Shown here piece by piece: positions 15,567-24,033 of a DNA stretch of 64,000 nt. Made by a program: the position numbers and the translations under genes. Every line of letters begins with the position of its first letter. Position 1 is the stretch's first letter. The stretch is taken from contig JASJCI010000036.1 in assembly GCA_030066085.1 (NCBI GenBank), positions 62,001 through 126,000 of the forward strand, written 5' to 3'. The DNA comes from Gammaproteobacteria bacterium (GTDB taxonomy: Bacteria; Pseudomonadota; Gammaproteobacteria; GCA-001735895). The notes beneath the pieces were generated by a model, which was not told where the DNA came from, did not search any database, and saw nothing but the letters and a program-made list of their open reading frames with translations.

Positions 15567-17151
15567 TCCGCGTCTCGGCCCGCTGGATAACGACACCCTG
15601 GCATGGGTCGACGCCCGCATGCCGGAGCTGTCCGACTGGCACCAGGTCATCTTCGACCTTGGCGAAACCGCCTGGCGCGAGTATCGCTCGAGCAACTGGT
15701 ACATCGAGCGCCTGCGAGCCGAGGGCTTCAGCGTCGAACCCGGCAGCGGCGGCATGCCGACCGCGTTTTGCGCGCAGTGGTCGAACGGCGAAGGACCGAC
15801 GATCGGCGGTTACGCCGAGTACGACGCGGTGCCCGGCAATTGCCAGGCCGCGGACACGCGCGAGCGGCCGCGCGAAGGTCTGACCCGGCACGCCGGCGGG
15901 CACACCGACCCGCACTCGGCGCTCGGGATCGGTGCGCTGGGCGGATTCCTCGCGGCCAAGGCAATGATGGAACGCCACGAGATTCCGGGCCGACTGAAGT
16001 TTTTCGGCGAACCCGCGGAAAAGGTCCGTGGTTCGAAACCGATCCATGCGGCACGCGGTTATTACGACGAGCTCGACGCGGCGATCAGCTTCCACCCTTT
16101 CTACATGCTGCCACTATGCAACACGGTGCGCTGGAATACGCACTGCGGTGTCGCCTACGCGATGGTTTACAGCTTCGAATGCGACCAGCCCGAAACCTGG
16201 CTGGCGCAGGCCAACGACGCCGACAGCCCGATCGCGGCCGCGCATTCGGCGGCCCGCGCGCCGGGGGCCAACGACGCCCTGGTCAACATGTACCAGACCT
16301 CCAAATCGCTCAGGGAACACATGGTCGCCGCCGGCTGCGGCTGGTCGATGAACGAGTTTATCCTGACCGCGGGCCAGGCTACCGCCGACAACCTGCCGGC
16401 ACAGCTGGCGCAAATCCAGTACCTGATGCGCGTACCGACGATCGAAATGGCCGAGCGTGTCACGCGGGTGCTCGACGCCAACGCCGCGGCCGCGGCGTCG
16501 ATCAGCCACTGCAGCTGGCGCCGCGACTGGGTCAGTAAATCTCGCCACGGGCTTGCCAACCACGCGCTTGCCGATGCTACTTTCGCCGCGCTGCAAAAGG
16601 TCGGCGCGCCGCGTTTCGATACGACGGAAGCCGTCACCGCCGCGCGCGACATCCAGCGCAGCCTCGGCCTCGAGCCGATGGAGCGTCCCTTCCTGGCCGC
16701 AACCGGCGAGCTTATCGAACCGCGGACAGCGGAAGCGGAGTTGCGCAAGCAGTTGCCGGACTGGCAGGAACACTTCACGTCCGACGACTACACCGAGTAC
16801 TGCTGGCACGCGCCGACGGTGCGGCTGTATATCGCGCGACCGACACTGGCGTCACCTGCACCCGGTTATCGCTACCCGGCCTGGGCCATGAACGCGCTCG
16901 GCGGAATTCGCGCGACCATCGACCCGATGATTGCCTGCGCGGCCAAGACCATCGGGCTCAGCGTGCTCGAACTGATGACCAGCAACGAATTGCTGACCGC
17001 GGCGCAGCGTGAATTCGAGCAACGCACCGGCGGCGGTATCGGCGGCGACAACTGGCAGGCGCCGCTGTGCGATTACCAGCCGCCGATCGGTTTTCGCTGG
17101 CCCGAATACATTACTACCGAGCGCGGCCGGGAGTGGTGGATACCGGGCTGA
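15559..17151 (+). CDS. M20-family amidohydrolase (AbgB-like)
   Basis: A 530-residue M20 metallopeptidase-like protein. The first metal motif is GYAEYDAVPG followed by AGGHTDPHSALGIGALGG; the usual catalytic PAEEG dyad reads GEPAEKVRG with Glu154-Lys155, then a distal His in AAISFHPF. AbgB relatives cleave p-aminobenzoyl-glutamate; others hydrolyse N-acyl amino acids. The substitution of the second Glu by Lys makes normal dizinc chemistry uncertain. Its start overlaps the M19 gene by eight bases. With the PhzF- and M19-like genes it forms a three-gene string in which each enzyme departs from its family's active site. Confidence 0.85.
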   Translation: MPDPRLGPLDNDTLAWVDARMPELSDWHQVIFDLGETAWREYRSSNWYIERLRAEGFSVEPGSGGMPTAFCAQWSNGEGPTIGGYAEYDAVPGNCQAADTRERPREGLTRHAGGHTDPHSALGIGALGGFLAAKAMMERHEIPGRLKFFGEPAEKVRGSKPIHAARGYYDELDAAISFHPFYMLPLCNTVRWNTHCGVAYAMVYSFECDQPETWLAQANDADSPIAAAHSAARAPGANDALVNMYQTSKSLREHMVAAGCGWSMNEFILTAGQATADNLPAQLAQIQYLMRVPTIEMAERVTRVLDANAAAAASISHCSWRRDWVSKSRHGLANHALADATFAALQKVGAPRFDTTEAVTAARDIQRSLGLEPMERPFLAATGELIEPRTAEAELRKQLPDWQEHFTSDDYTEYCWHAPTVRLYIARPTLASPAPGYRYPAWAMNALGGIRATIDPMIACAAKTIGLSVLELMTSNELLTAAQREFEQRTGGGIGGDNWQAPLCDYQPPIGFRWPEYITTERGREWWIPG

Positions 17152-17234
17152 CGACTTGCCCACGGACCAATACTCGTCATCACCGCTTACGACCCGCCAT
17201 CCCCAAGGCTTCTCCGTCATCCCCGAAATTACCT

Positions 17235-17331
17235 CGTCACCCCCCGGCTCGACCGCGGGGTCCAGTGATATAGGTACATGTTATATAGATCCCGCGGTTT
17301 CAGGCCCTTTGGGTCCAAGCCGCGGGATGAC
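17235..17331. repeat. Dispersed hairpin repeat, GTCAC...GGGATGAC type
   Basis: The 222-base spacer between the convergent M20 and sulfatase genes holds this unit. It starts GTCACCCCCCGG, has a CGACCGCGGGGTCC segment, a central AT-rich part with GGTACATG, then GATCCCGCGG and AAGCCGCGGGATGAC. The unit at 49609-49685 shares both ends closely. It could act as a bidirectional transcript end. Confidence 0.6.
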
Positions 17332-17373
17332 AAAACAAATCAGGGGGTGCGAGAACAGGGAGGCCGGCGCCGG

Positions 17374-18846
17374 CTACTTCGGCGACATATCCTGCCAGCT
17401 GAGGCCGGGCGGCGGCGAATAGGAAAAGCCGCCCATTTTGCGTAACACTTCCCGCCTGCCGCCGTGGCGTTCGATCAGTTCGCGTTGCGCGTGCTTGGCC
17501 CTGCGATCCTCGGCTTCCGGATCGAGCCAGTCGCGCAGCAGCGACAGCATGCGCGCCAGCGCCTGTGGATCCTGCGTGGCAATATCGTTGGCTTCGAGCG
17601 GATCGGTTTCCAGGTCGTACAGCTGCGGCGGCATGTCGACGAAGTAGATCAACTTGAGATTACCGTCACGCACCACGTAGCCGGCGTCCAGCGTGCAACA
17701 GCCATGGTACTCCGCGACCAGCGGTTTACGTGCGGGTGACCCGTCGAACAGGCGAAACAGGCTTTCGCCGTACAGCCCGGAGTCGCGTTGGTCGACAGGC
17801 ACTCCACAGGCTTCCAGCAGGGTCGGGAACAGGTCCACGTGGGACACCGGCGTCGCTACCCGCGCGCCCGCCGGCACATCGGGACCGGCCATGATCAGGG
17901 GTACACCAAGCGACTCCTCCAGCAGGTGGAACAGGCCGAAAATATAGTGGTCGCCGCAGCTGAAGCCGTGATCGGAGGTGTAGACGACGCGCGTCGATTC
18001 GGCGAGCCCCTGTTCCTCCAGCGTGTCGAGCAGGCGGCCGACGAGTGCATCGAGGTAAGTCACGGTTGCAAAGTAGGCCGCGCGAATCTGCTGCACCTGT
18101 TCGACGCTACAGTCGTACTCGGTACCGATCGAGCGGCGCAGGTGCTCGATCGACGGATGCCGCGGCCGCTCGTTTTCGGCGAAACGAATCGGCGGCGGCA
18201 GGCTGGCGGGGTCGTACAGGTCGCGGTACTCGCGCGGCACGACGAAGGGAGCATGCGCGGCGATGGTATGTACCGACAGCGCCCAGGGTTTATCGTCGCG
18301 ACCCGCCTCGTCGCGCAGCCAGGCTATCGCCCGCTCGATAATGCGCTCGTCGTAGCGGCGGTAGGGATCCTGGTCGCCGGTACCGTACTGCCGGGTCCAC
18401 AGGTCCCACAGGCCGGGGTAGGTCGGTTCGGCGTGTTCCCAGCGCAGCGCCCCGACCAGGTCGCCGATGCCGTCGGCGATGTGCATGGTCTCGCAGAACT
18501 CGCTGTAACCGTAGTCGTCGGCATCGCGGCGGAAGTGCATCTTGCCCATGCCGGGCGTGTGATAACCGCCCTCGCGCAGGCGTTTCATCCAGCTGTCGAC
18601 GCGGCCGTCGAAAGCCAGCGAACTTTCCCAGTACCCGCTCTGGTGCGGAAATTGCCCGGTGGCTATCGCCGCGCGCGCCGGCACACACAGCGGGCTCGCG
18701 CAGTAGGCTGCATCGAACAGCGTACCGCGGCGCGCGAGGCGATCGAGGTTGGGCGTGTGGATATACGGGTTGCCGAGTGCGCCGAGCAGGTCCGGCGCAT
18801 GGCTTTCAGCGAGAATGAACAGCAGGTTGGCGGGCGCGACGGTCAT
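17374..18846 (-). CDS. Sulfatase-family hydrolase (formylglycine type)
   Basis: A 490-residue alkaline-phosphatase-fold enzyme. Cys54 in SPLCVPARAAIATG fits the C-x-P-x-R signature that is oxidised to formylglycine. HTPNLDRLARRGTLF and VYTSDHGFSCGDH are further sulfatase motifs. The N-terminal metal Asp pair, usually DD or DQ, reads AES (residues 13-15), a notable change. No signal peptide is visible, suggesting a cytoplasmic enzyme, as in choline-sulfatase. No FGE or AtsB maturase gene is in the window. A choline sulfate substrate would suit the betaine theme but is only a guess. Confidence 0.88.
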   Translation of the reverse strand: MTVAPANLLFILAESHAPDLLGALGNPYIHTPNLDRLARRGTLFDAAYCASPLCVPARAAIATGQFPHQSGYWESSLAFDGRVDSWMKRLREGGYHTPGMGKMHFRRDADDYGYSEFCETMHIADGIGDLVGALRWEHAEPTYPGLWDLWTRQYGTGDQDPYRRYDERIIERAIAWLRDEAGRDDKPWALSVHTIAAHAPFVVPREYRDLYDPASLPPPIRFAENERPRHPSIEHLRRSIGTEYDCSVEQVQQIRAAYFATVTYLDALVGRLLDTLEEQGLAESTRVVYTSDHGFSCGDHYIFGLFHLLEESLGVPLIMAGPDVPAGARVATPVSHVDLFPTLLEACGVPVDQRDSGLYGESLFRLFDGSPARKPLVAEYHGCCTLDAGYVVRDGNLKLIYFVDMPPQLYDLETDPLEANDIATQDPQALARMLSLLRDWLDPEAEDRRAKHAQRELIERHGGRREVLRKMGGFSYSPPPGLSWQDMSPK

Positions 18847-18873
18847 GGCGACTGCTGGTTAGCTCCGTCCATG

Positions 18874-19719
18874 TCAGCGCTCGTTGCGTGCCTGCAGCAA
18901 GGTTCGCAGCTCTGCGATCTCGGCGCGCAGCGAACTGACTTCCTGGTGCAGGTCGGCCTCGATGTGCGCGCGCGCCTGGTCGACTTCATGGCGGGTTTCG
19001 GCGGCTTCCTGCTCGGCGAAGCTTTGCATCGCGTTGACTATGATCGCAATAAACAGGTTCAACATGGTAAAGGTTGCAATCAGGATGAAAACGACGAAGA
19101 ACATCCACGCGTGCGGATGCACCTCCATGACCGGGCGCACGATACCCATCGACCAGCTCTCGAGCGTCATGATCTGGAACAGGCTATAGAGCGATTCCCC
19201 GATCGAGCCGAACCACTGCGGGAAATTTTCGCCGAACAGCTTGGTCGCCATGACCGCGAACACGTAGTAGATGAGCAACAGTACCAGTGCAATCGAACCG
19301 AGGCCGGGAATCGACGCGAGCAAGGCGCCGACCACGCGGCGCATCGACGGTACCAGCGTCAGCAGCCGCAGTACCCGCAACACGCGCAACGCCCGCAGCA
19401 CGGCGAAGGGCCCGCTCGCGGGCACCAGCGCAATCGCGACCACGGTGAAGTCGAACAGGCTCCAGGGATCGCGAAAAAAGGCCAGCCGGTGAGCAAAGAT
19501 GCGCACCACGATCTCGACCACGAAGATACCCAGGATGAACGAGTCGGCGGCGAGCAGGAAAGTACCGAAACGCTCCATCGCCGCCGGCACGGTTTCGAGC
19601 CCGAGAATCGCGGCGTTGATCACGATCAGCACCATGATCAGGTTCTGTACTATCGGATTTTCCACCCAGGCGCGCAGTTTTTCGCGCAGTCCGGCCGGCG
19701 GGGAAGAATCTGTCGTCAT
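18874..19719 (-). CDS. Voltage-gated ion channel of NaChBac/NavAb type
   Basis: About 281 residues, the size of bacterial single-domain sodium channels. S1 is near 24-43, S2 near 57-78, S3 near 89-101. S4 (VLRALRVLRVLRLLTLVPSMRR, 107-128) has regularly spaced arginines. The pore helix and filter read TLESWS at 185-190, the NaChBac/NavAb sodium-selective filter, followed by S6 (ATFTMLNLFIAIIVNAMQSF). An acidic C-terminal coiled coil (235-280) is the usual tetramerisation tail. I prefer ATG 19719; ATG 19749 adds ten residues. In marine relatives such channels serve excitability or motility; role here unknown. Confidence 0.93.
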   Translation of the reverse strand: MTTDSSPPAGLREKLRAWVENPIVQNLIMVLIVINAAILGLETVPAAMERFGTFLLAADSFILGIFVVEIVVRIFAHRLAFFRDPWSLFDFTVVAIALVPASGPFAVLRALRVLRVLRLLTLVPSMRRVVGALLASIPGLGSIALVLLLIYYVFAVMATKLFGENFPQWFGSIGESLYSLFQIMTLESWSMGIVRPVMEVHPHAWMFFVVFILIATFTMLNLFIAIIVNAMQSFAEQEAAETRHEVDQARAHIEADLHQEVSSLRAEIAELRTLLQARNER

Positions 19720-19919
19720 GGTTACGCTTGTCCGTCGAGGCCGCGCCATTATCTGCTACCGCCAGCGTCGAATTCAACTGACGGGGCCGCGCTCTACCCG
19801 GTACACGGCTCCGGGGCAGCACTCGCGCGCAACCCCGCGAGCGGGTTGGGCGAGTTGTTTGACAAGGCGCCGTCCGCGGTTTTGAATGCTGGTAGCAGAT
19901 GAACCGGGAGGATAACACG

Positions 19920-20351
19920 ATGGCGCGCCGCACCACCCAGCCGCAAGTGTCTTGCCTGCGGGCCAATACCGAGCCGCTGCACCTGCGCCTGCCGAAAACC
20001 GACGGGCAGGGCCGTTTCCCCGGCGACTTCATGATGCTGATCCCGGGCTTGCGGGAGCTGTCCGCGGCGCAGACCGAGACCCGCCTGGCACAGCTGCAGG
20101 GCATCCTCGATGCCGATGACGACGTGATCTTCGCCGACCTGAACCTGCCGCTCAACCTGCTGTGGGTTTCCGTGCGCCAGCGCCACGGCGTCGTAACCGC
20201 AGTGGCGTCCATGATCCGCGAACACTTTCCTGCCGCCAGGCTGGTCGGACATACCACCCTGGAAAAAAAGCCCGCCGCCCGGCCGGCCAGCTTGCGCACC
20301 AGGCTCGCGCTGTGGGCCCGGCGCGTCGGCAGACCCCTGCTGCCGCGTTAG
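19920..20351 (+). CDS. Hypothetical protein with basic C-terminus
   Basis: A 143-residue protein. ATG 19920 is preceded by GGGAGG at a good distance; a start at 19899 is less likely. The middle (FMMLIPGLRELSAAQTETRL and ILDADDDVIFADLNLPLNLLW) is amphipathic, and the C-terminus is strongly basic (KKPAARPASLRTRLALWARRVGRP), suggesting nucleic acid or membrane-surface contact. No signal peptide and no recognised family. Its stop overlaps the stop of the convergent methyltransferase by four bases. Confidence 0.55.
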   Translation: MARRTTQPQVSCLRANTEPLHLRLPKTDGQGRFPGDFMMLIPGLRELSAAQTETRLAQLQGILDADDDVIFADLNLPLNLLWVSVRQRHGVVTAVASMIREHFPAARLVGHTTLEKKPAARPASLRTRLALWARRVGRPLLPR

Positions 20352-21127
20352 GCCTGCAGCGGTTTGCGGCCGCGGCAGTAGGCCTGGCGCATTTCGCCCT
20401 GGTCGATCACCTTGACCATCACGCGCCAGTTTTCGACGAAGTGATCAGCGTCCGCCTGGCCGATAAGTTCGACCATTGGCTGGTAGAGTTCGCCACGCAG
20501 GCGGCCATATTCGACCCGCGCCTCGCGCCGGTACCAGTCGGTGGCATCCTCGGCGGTAACGTCGGTGAAACCGGCGCCCCGCAGCAGCGCCGCCTGTTCG
20601 TCCAGGGTGACCATGGCATAGGTCAGCCCTTCCATCTCGAACCAGTAGCGCATGTCTTCGGAATAGTCGCCGTCAATCTTCATCCAGTCGTAAACGCTGA
20701 ACCAGCCGCCGGGCCGCAGGATGCGTAATACCTCGGACAGTATCGTGCCCTTGTCAGCAGTCTGGGTCAGAGCGCCGGCGGAAGTAACGATATCGAATTC
20801 CGCGTCAGCGAACGGCATCGGGCCGACCTCGACCTGTCGAAAATTGCAGCGCTCGGCGAGACCCGCCGCGGCGGCATCATTGTTGGCGCGCTCGACCAGC
20901 GGCGCCTCGAGGTCGATGCCCACGACCTCGGCACCGTGGTTGCGCGCCATCTCCATCGCCGGTCCGCCGATACCGCTGCCGATATCGAGGATGCGCTTGC
21001 CCCCGGGTTCGAGGCCGTCGAGCATTTTGGCTACGTTGCCCGGCCCACCCGGGGCCATGTAACCGGCACCCCAGATGATCTCGAGCAATTTCACCATTGC
21101 GTCGTGGTATTCGTTCTCGTGGCTCAC
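20348..21127 (-). CDS. SAM-dependent methyltransferase (sarcosine/dimethylglycine or phosphoethanolamine type)
   Basis: A 259-residue class I methyltransferase. Motif I is RILDIGSGIGGPA (about 45-57), then VVGIDLEAPLVERAN (motif II acidic residue), FDIVTSAGALTQTADK (motif III/IV) and LRPGGWFSVYDWMK. The GAGYMAPGGPGNVAKML lead-in matches the group containing phosphoethanolamine and sarcosine/dimethylglycine N-methyltransferases, which make phosphocholine or glycine betaine. It is last of the minus-strand operon with the two Rieske-fusion enzymes and lies 63 bases after the ThDP gene. A methyl acceptor produced by those enzymes is a reasonable inference. Confidence 0.87.
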   Translation of the reverse strand: MSHENEYHDAMVKLLEIIWGAGYMAPGGPGNVAKMLDGLEPGGKRILDIGSGIGGPAMEMARNHGAEVVGIDLEAPLVERANNDAAAAGLAERCNFRQVEVGPMPFADAEFDIVTSAGALTQTADKGTILSEVLRILRPGGWFSVYDWMKIDGDYSEDMRYWFEMEGLTYAMVTLDEQAALLRGAGFTDVTAEDATDWYRREARVEYGRLRGELYQPMVELIGQADADHFVENWRVMVKVIDQGEMRQAYCRGRKPLQA

Positions 21128-21190
21128 AAGGCTTCCCCCGGGTCGGCTGGCGCGGTCGACCGCAGTGCGCGGCCTGCTTTTGCTCCGATC

Positions 21191-23179
21191 CTACACCAGT
21201 TCGACATCGCTGACGATTTCGACCAGCGCCGGGCCCTTGTAGGCGAGCGCATCGGCCAGCGCCTTGCCGAGCTGTTCCGGTTTGGTCACCCTGACACCGT
21301 ATCCGCCGCAGAGCTTGGCGTATGCGGCAAAACTCGGGTTGTGCAGGCTGGTCTGCCACACCGGCCATTCACCGGCTCGCTGCTCCTTGGATATCTTGCC
21401 GAGCTCCGAATTGTTGAGCAGCACGTGGGTCATGTTCATCGCGTACTTGACCGCGGTATTGAAGTCGCCCATGTACTGGCCGAAGCCGCCGTCACCGCTG
21501 ATCGAGACGACCTGGCGACCGCGGTACTCGGCGCGATCCTGGGTCGCCGCCCAGGCGCCCATGGCTGCCGGAAAGGAAAAGCCGATCGAACCGAGGTAGC
21601 CCGACATCAGCACGCGCTGGCCACTGCTTTCGAAGTAGCGCCCGAACGAATAGGTATTGTTACCGACATCGACCGCGATGATCGCATCGGCGTCGATGGC
21701 GTCGGCCAGTTCGGCGAACACGATCGAGGAATTGACGCCCGCACCACGGTCGTCGGCGATGCGGCTGGCTTTTTCCGCGCGCCAGATCTGCCAGCGCTCG
21801 GCCAGTTCGTCGCGCTGGTCGACGGCGGCAACCGATTCCGGCAGGGTGCTTTTCAGCATCGCCGTGGTAACGCCGATTTCACCCCAGAGCGGGATCTCGA
21901 CCGGGTGAAACTTGCCCAGCGTCATGCGATCGAAGTCGACCTGGATGATCGGACGCTTCGGTGTGATGCCGGTATGGTTGGAAAACGACGCGCCGAAGGC
22001 CAGGATCAGGTCGCACTCGTTCATGAACCAGCTCGCGACCGGAGTGCCCGAACGCCCGAGCACGCCGGCCGCCAGCGGATGCGCGTCCGGAATCTGGCCC
22101 TTGGCCTTGAACGTGGTCAGCACCGGCGCGTGCAGGGCATCGGCCAGCTCGATGATCTCGGCCATCGAATCGCGCGCGCCGTAGCCGACGACCACGATCG
22201 GCCGCCGGGCGCCCGCGAGCTTGTCGACAGCCTGCTGCAGCACGGCGGCATCGGGCGCGATGCGCGGCACCGAGACCCGTCCGTCCGGCTTGCCGGCTGC
22301 AGCGCTGTCCGCGGCCGGCAGGGTCTGCACGTCGTCCGGGAATATCAGGTGGGCAACGTCGCGTTCGACGATCGCGTTCTTGCAGGCGAGGTTCATCAGC
22401 TCGGCGTGTTTCGACGTGTGCAGCACGGTCTGGCTGAAACGCGCGACCGGCGCGAAGGCGGCGGCAAGATCGATTTCCTGGAACGCGCCCGGACCGAACA
22501 CCTGTGCGTCAACCTGCCCGGTCAGCGCGAGTACCGGCGCGCGGTCGACTTTGGCGTCCCACAGGCCGGTCGTGAGGTTGGTTGCACCCGGTCCGGCAAT
22601 GGCCAGGCAGGCAGCCGGTTTACCGGTGAGCTTGGCGTAGCCGGAGCAGGCAAACGCGGCGGCACCCTCGTGGCGCACGCCGTAATAGCGCAGCCGACCC
22701 TGCTTTTCCTGCAGGCGCAGCGCGTCGGCGAGGCCGAGGTTGGAATGGCCGACCATGCCGAAAACCGAGGTCACGTCCCAGTTGGTCATGGTTTCGGCCA
22801 TGACGTCGGTTACCGTGGTGGCGTGCGGCGCCTCGGCCTCGAGGCCGACGTAGATCCCGTCGGCGCGCACTTCGAGCGGGAATAGCTGCTGCCCGGTGTC
22901 CTCGTGGCCGCCCGGCGGCCGGCCGGTGCGCGGATCGAAATCCCAGCCGTGCCACGGACAGCGCAGCCAGCACTCGCCCCCTTCGCCGCGCTCGATCGAG
23001 CCCTCGCCCAGCGGTCCGCCCTGGTGCGGACAGCGGTTGTCCATCGCGGTGTACTCCCCGTCGATATGCGTCAGCGCCATCGAGTGCGTACCCGCGGTGA
23101 CGGTCTTGACCCGTCCCTCGGGGAGTTCATCGGTTGCGGCAACCTTGTACCACTCCAGCTTCGCATCGGATTCGCTCAT
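21191..23179 (-). CDS. Rieske - thiamine diphosphate enzyme fusion
   Basis: A 662-residue protein with two parts. Residues 1-115 are a Rieske [2Fe-2S] domain: Cys50-Pro-His52 and Cys74-Pro-Trp-His77, the standard CxH and CxxH ligands. From about 120 the chain is a full acetolactate-synthase-type ThDP enzyme: VRHEGAAAFACSGYAKLTGK with the activating Glu, AGPGATNLTTGLWDA, a central domain, and GDGGFGQYMGDFNTAVKY ending in LLNN (the GDG...NN cofactor motif). Such enzymes cleave or join 2-keto acids; the Rieske part implies electron transfer. Downstream of the DUF5996-like gene by about 20 bases. I know of no characterised enzyme with this layout. Confidence 0.9.
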   Translation of the reverse strand: MSESDAKLEWYKVAATDELPEGRVKTVTAGTHSMALTHIDGEYTAMDNRCPHQGGPLGEGSIERGEGGECWLRCPWHGWDFDPRTGRPPGGHEDTGQQLFPLEVRADGIYVGLEAEAPHATTVTDVMAETMTNWDVTSVFGMVGHSNLGLADALRLQEKQGRLRYYGVRHEGAAAFACSGYAKLTGKPAACLAIAGPGATNLTTGLWDAKVDRAPVLALTGQVDAQVFGPGAFQEIDLAAAFAPVARFSQTVLHTSKHAELMNLACKNAIVERDVAHLIFPDDVQTLPAADSAAAGKPDGRVSVPRIAPDAAVLQQAVDKLAGARRPIVVVGYGARDSMAEIIELADALHAPVLTTFKAKGQIPDAHPLAAGVLGRSGTPVASWFMNECDLILAFGASFSNHTGITPKRPIIQVDFDRMTLGKFHPVEIPLWGEIGVTTAMLKSTLPESVAAVDQRDELAERWQIWRAEKASRIADDRGAGVNSSIVFAELADAIDADAIIAVDVGNNTYSFGRYFESSGQRVLMSGYLGSIGFSFPAAMGAWAATQDRAEYRGRQVVSISGDGGFGQYMGDFNTAVKYAMNMTHVLLNNSELGKISKEQRAGEWPVWQTSLHNPSFAAYAKLCGGYGVRVTKPEQLGKALADALAYKGPALVEIVSDVELV

Positions 23180-23198
23180 GTCACCTGTCTCCTGGTTA

Positions 23199-24032
23199 TC
23201 AGTCGCCGAGCCTGCGCCGGCCTTCGTCGAGCAATGCTTGCCATTGCGCTAGCAGCGCGGCCGCCGCATCGGGACCCTCGCGAAGGCTTGCATAGCGCCA
23301 GACCATACCGGTAAAACCTTCGCGGTACCATTCGGCACCATCGACGAGCGCGGTCTCGGGGAAACCTTCCGGCAGCGGGTAAGCAGTGGCGTAAAAGTAA
23401 GGCTCCGACAGCATCGAGTCGCCGAAGGTGAAGCCAAAATTCATTTGCCGGTCGGCGAATTCCTCGTCGGCCGGATCCTGGCCCTCGATCTTGCCGCCCG
23501 CTAACCAGAGCATGGCGAGGTCGAAGTGGTGCGGCCACAGGCCGATCGGTCCGGCTTCCTCGCGGATAGCGGCGCGCAGCCGGTCGAGCACGACAGCGGT
23601 CGTGGCAAGGGCCCGGCCGAGCCTGGAGGCTTGTTCACTGGAGTAACCCGAAAACCCCGTCTCGCTCACCGGCGGCGCTGGCAACCGCGCGCTCGGCAGC
23701 CCGGCATCGACCAGGAACGCCTGCAGTTCCGTGGCCAGGGTAGCGGCCGGTTGCCCGTGTAATACCCGGGTCCAGTGCTCACCGCGCGCGGTACGGGCAA
23801 TCAGCTGGCTCGTGCGCAGATCGAGCTCGATTTCGAAATCGAGCGGGCCGGCATAAACCACGCCGGTGGTGGCGCCATGCAGCGATAGCCTCAGGCTCGC
23901 GTGCCACCAGTGTTTGCGGCGTGCGCGGCATGCCTTGAGGTAGTCGCCGAGGATTTTACTGTAGGCCTGCAGCGCGTCGCGGGTGTTTTCGAATTCGCCG
24001 GCAACGAGGCCCGGGAATCCGTGATCCGTCAT
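23199..24032 (-). CDS. DUF5996-like protein
   Basis: A 277-residue soluble protein. Residues 30-60 (YSKILGDYLKACRARRKHWWHASLRLSL) and the later GPIGLWPHHFDLAMLWLAGG and YFYATAYPLPEGFPE segments match the DUF5996 pattern, a bacterial family without known function. HWWH and WPHHFD could supply metal or cofactor ligands. The ATG at 24032 sits one base after the TGA of the Rieske-GltS gene, and the Rieske-ThDP gene starts 20 bases after its stop. This tight spacing makes it part of the operon and suggests it aids or acts with the two Rieske enzymes. Confidence 0.8.
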   Translation of the reverse strand: MTDHGFPGLVAGEFENTRDALQAYSKILGDYLKACRARRKHWWHASLRLSLHGATTGVVYAGPLDFEIELDLRTSQLIARTARGEHWTRVLHGQPAATLATELQAFLVDAGLPSARLPAPPVSETGFSGYSSEQASRLGRALATTAVVLDRLRAAIREEAGPIGLWPHHFDLAMLWLAGGKIEGQDPADEEFADRQMNFGFTFGDSMLSEPYFYATAYPLPEGFPETALVDGAEWYREGFTGMVWRYASLREGPDAAAALLAQWQALLDEGRRRLGD

Positions 24033-24033
24033 G

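Noticed and set aside
17788-19902. A 704-codon open frame on the plus strand opposite the sulfatase and channel genes
   Set aside because: It is antisense to two well-supported genes, its translation is Arg/His/Gln-rich low-complexity, and similar long frames occur opposite many genes here owing to GC bias.
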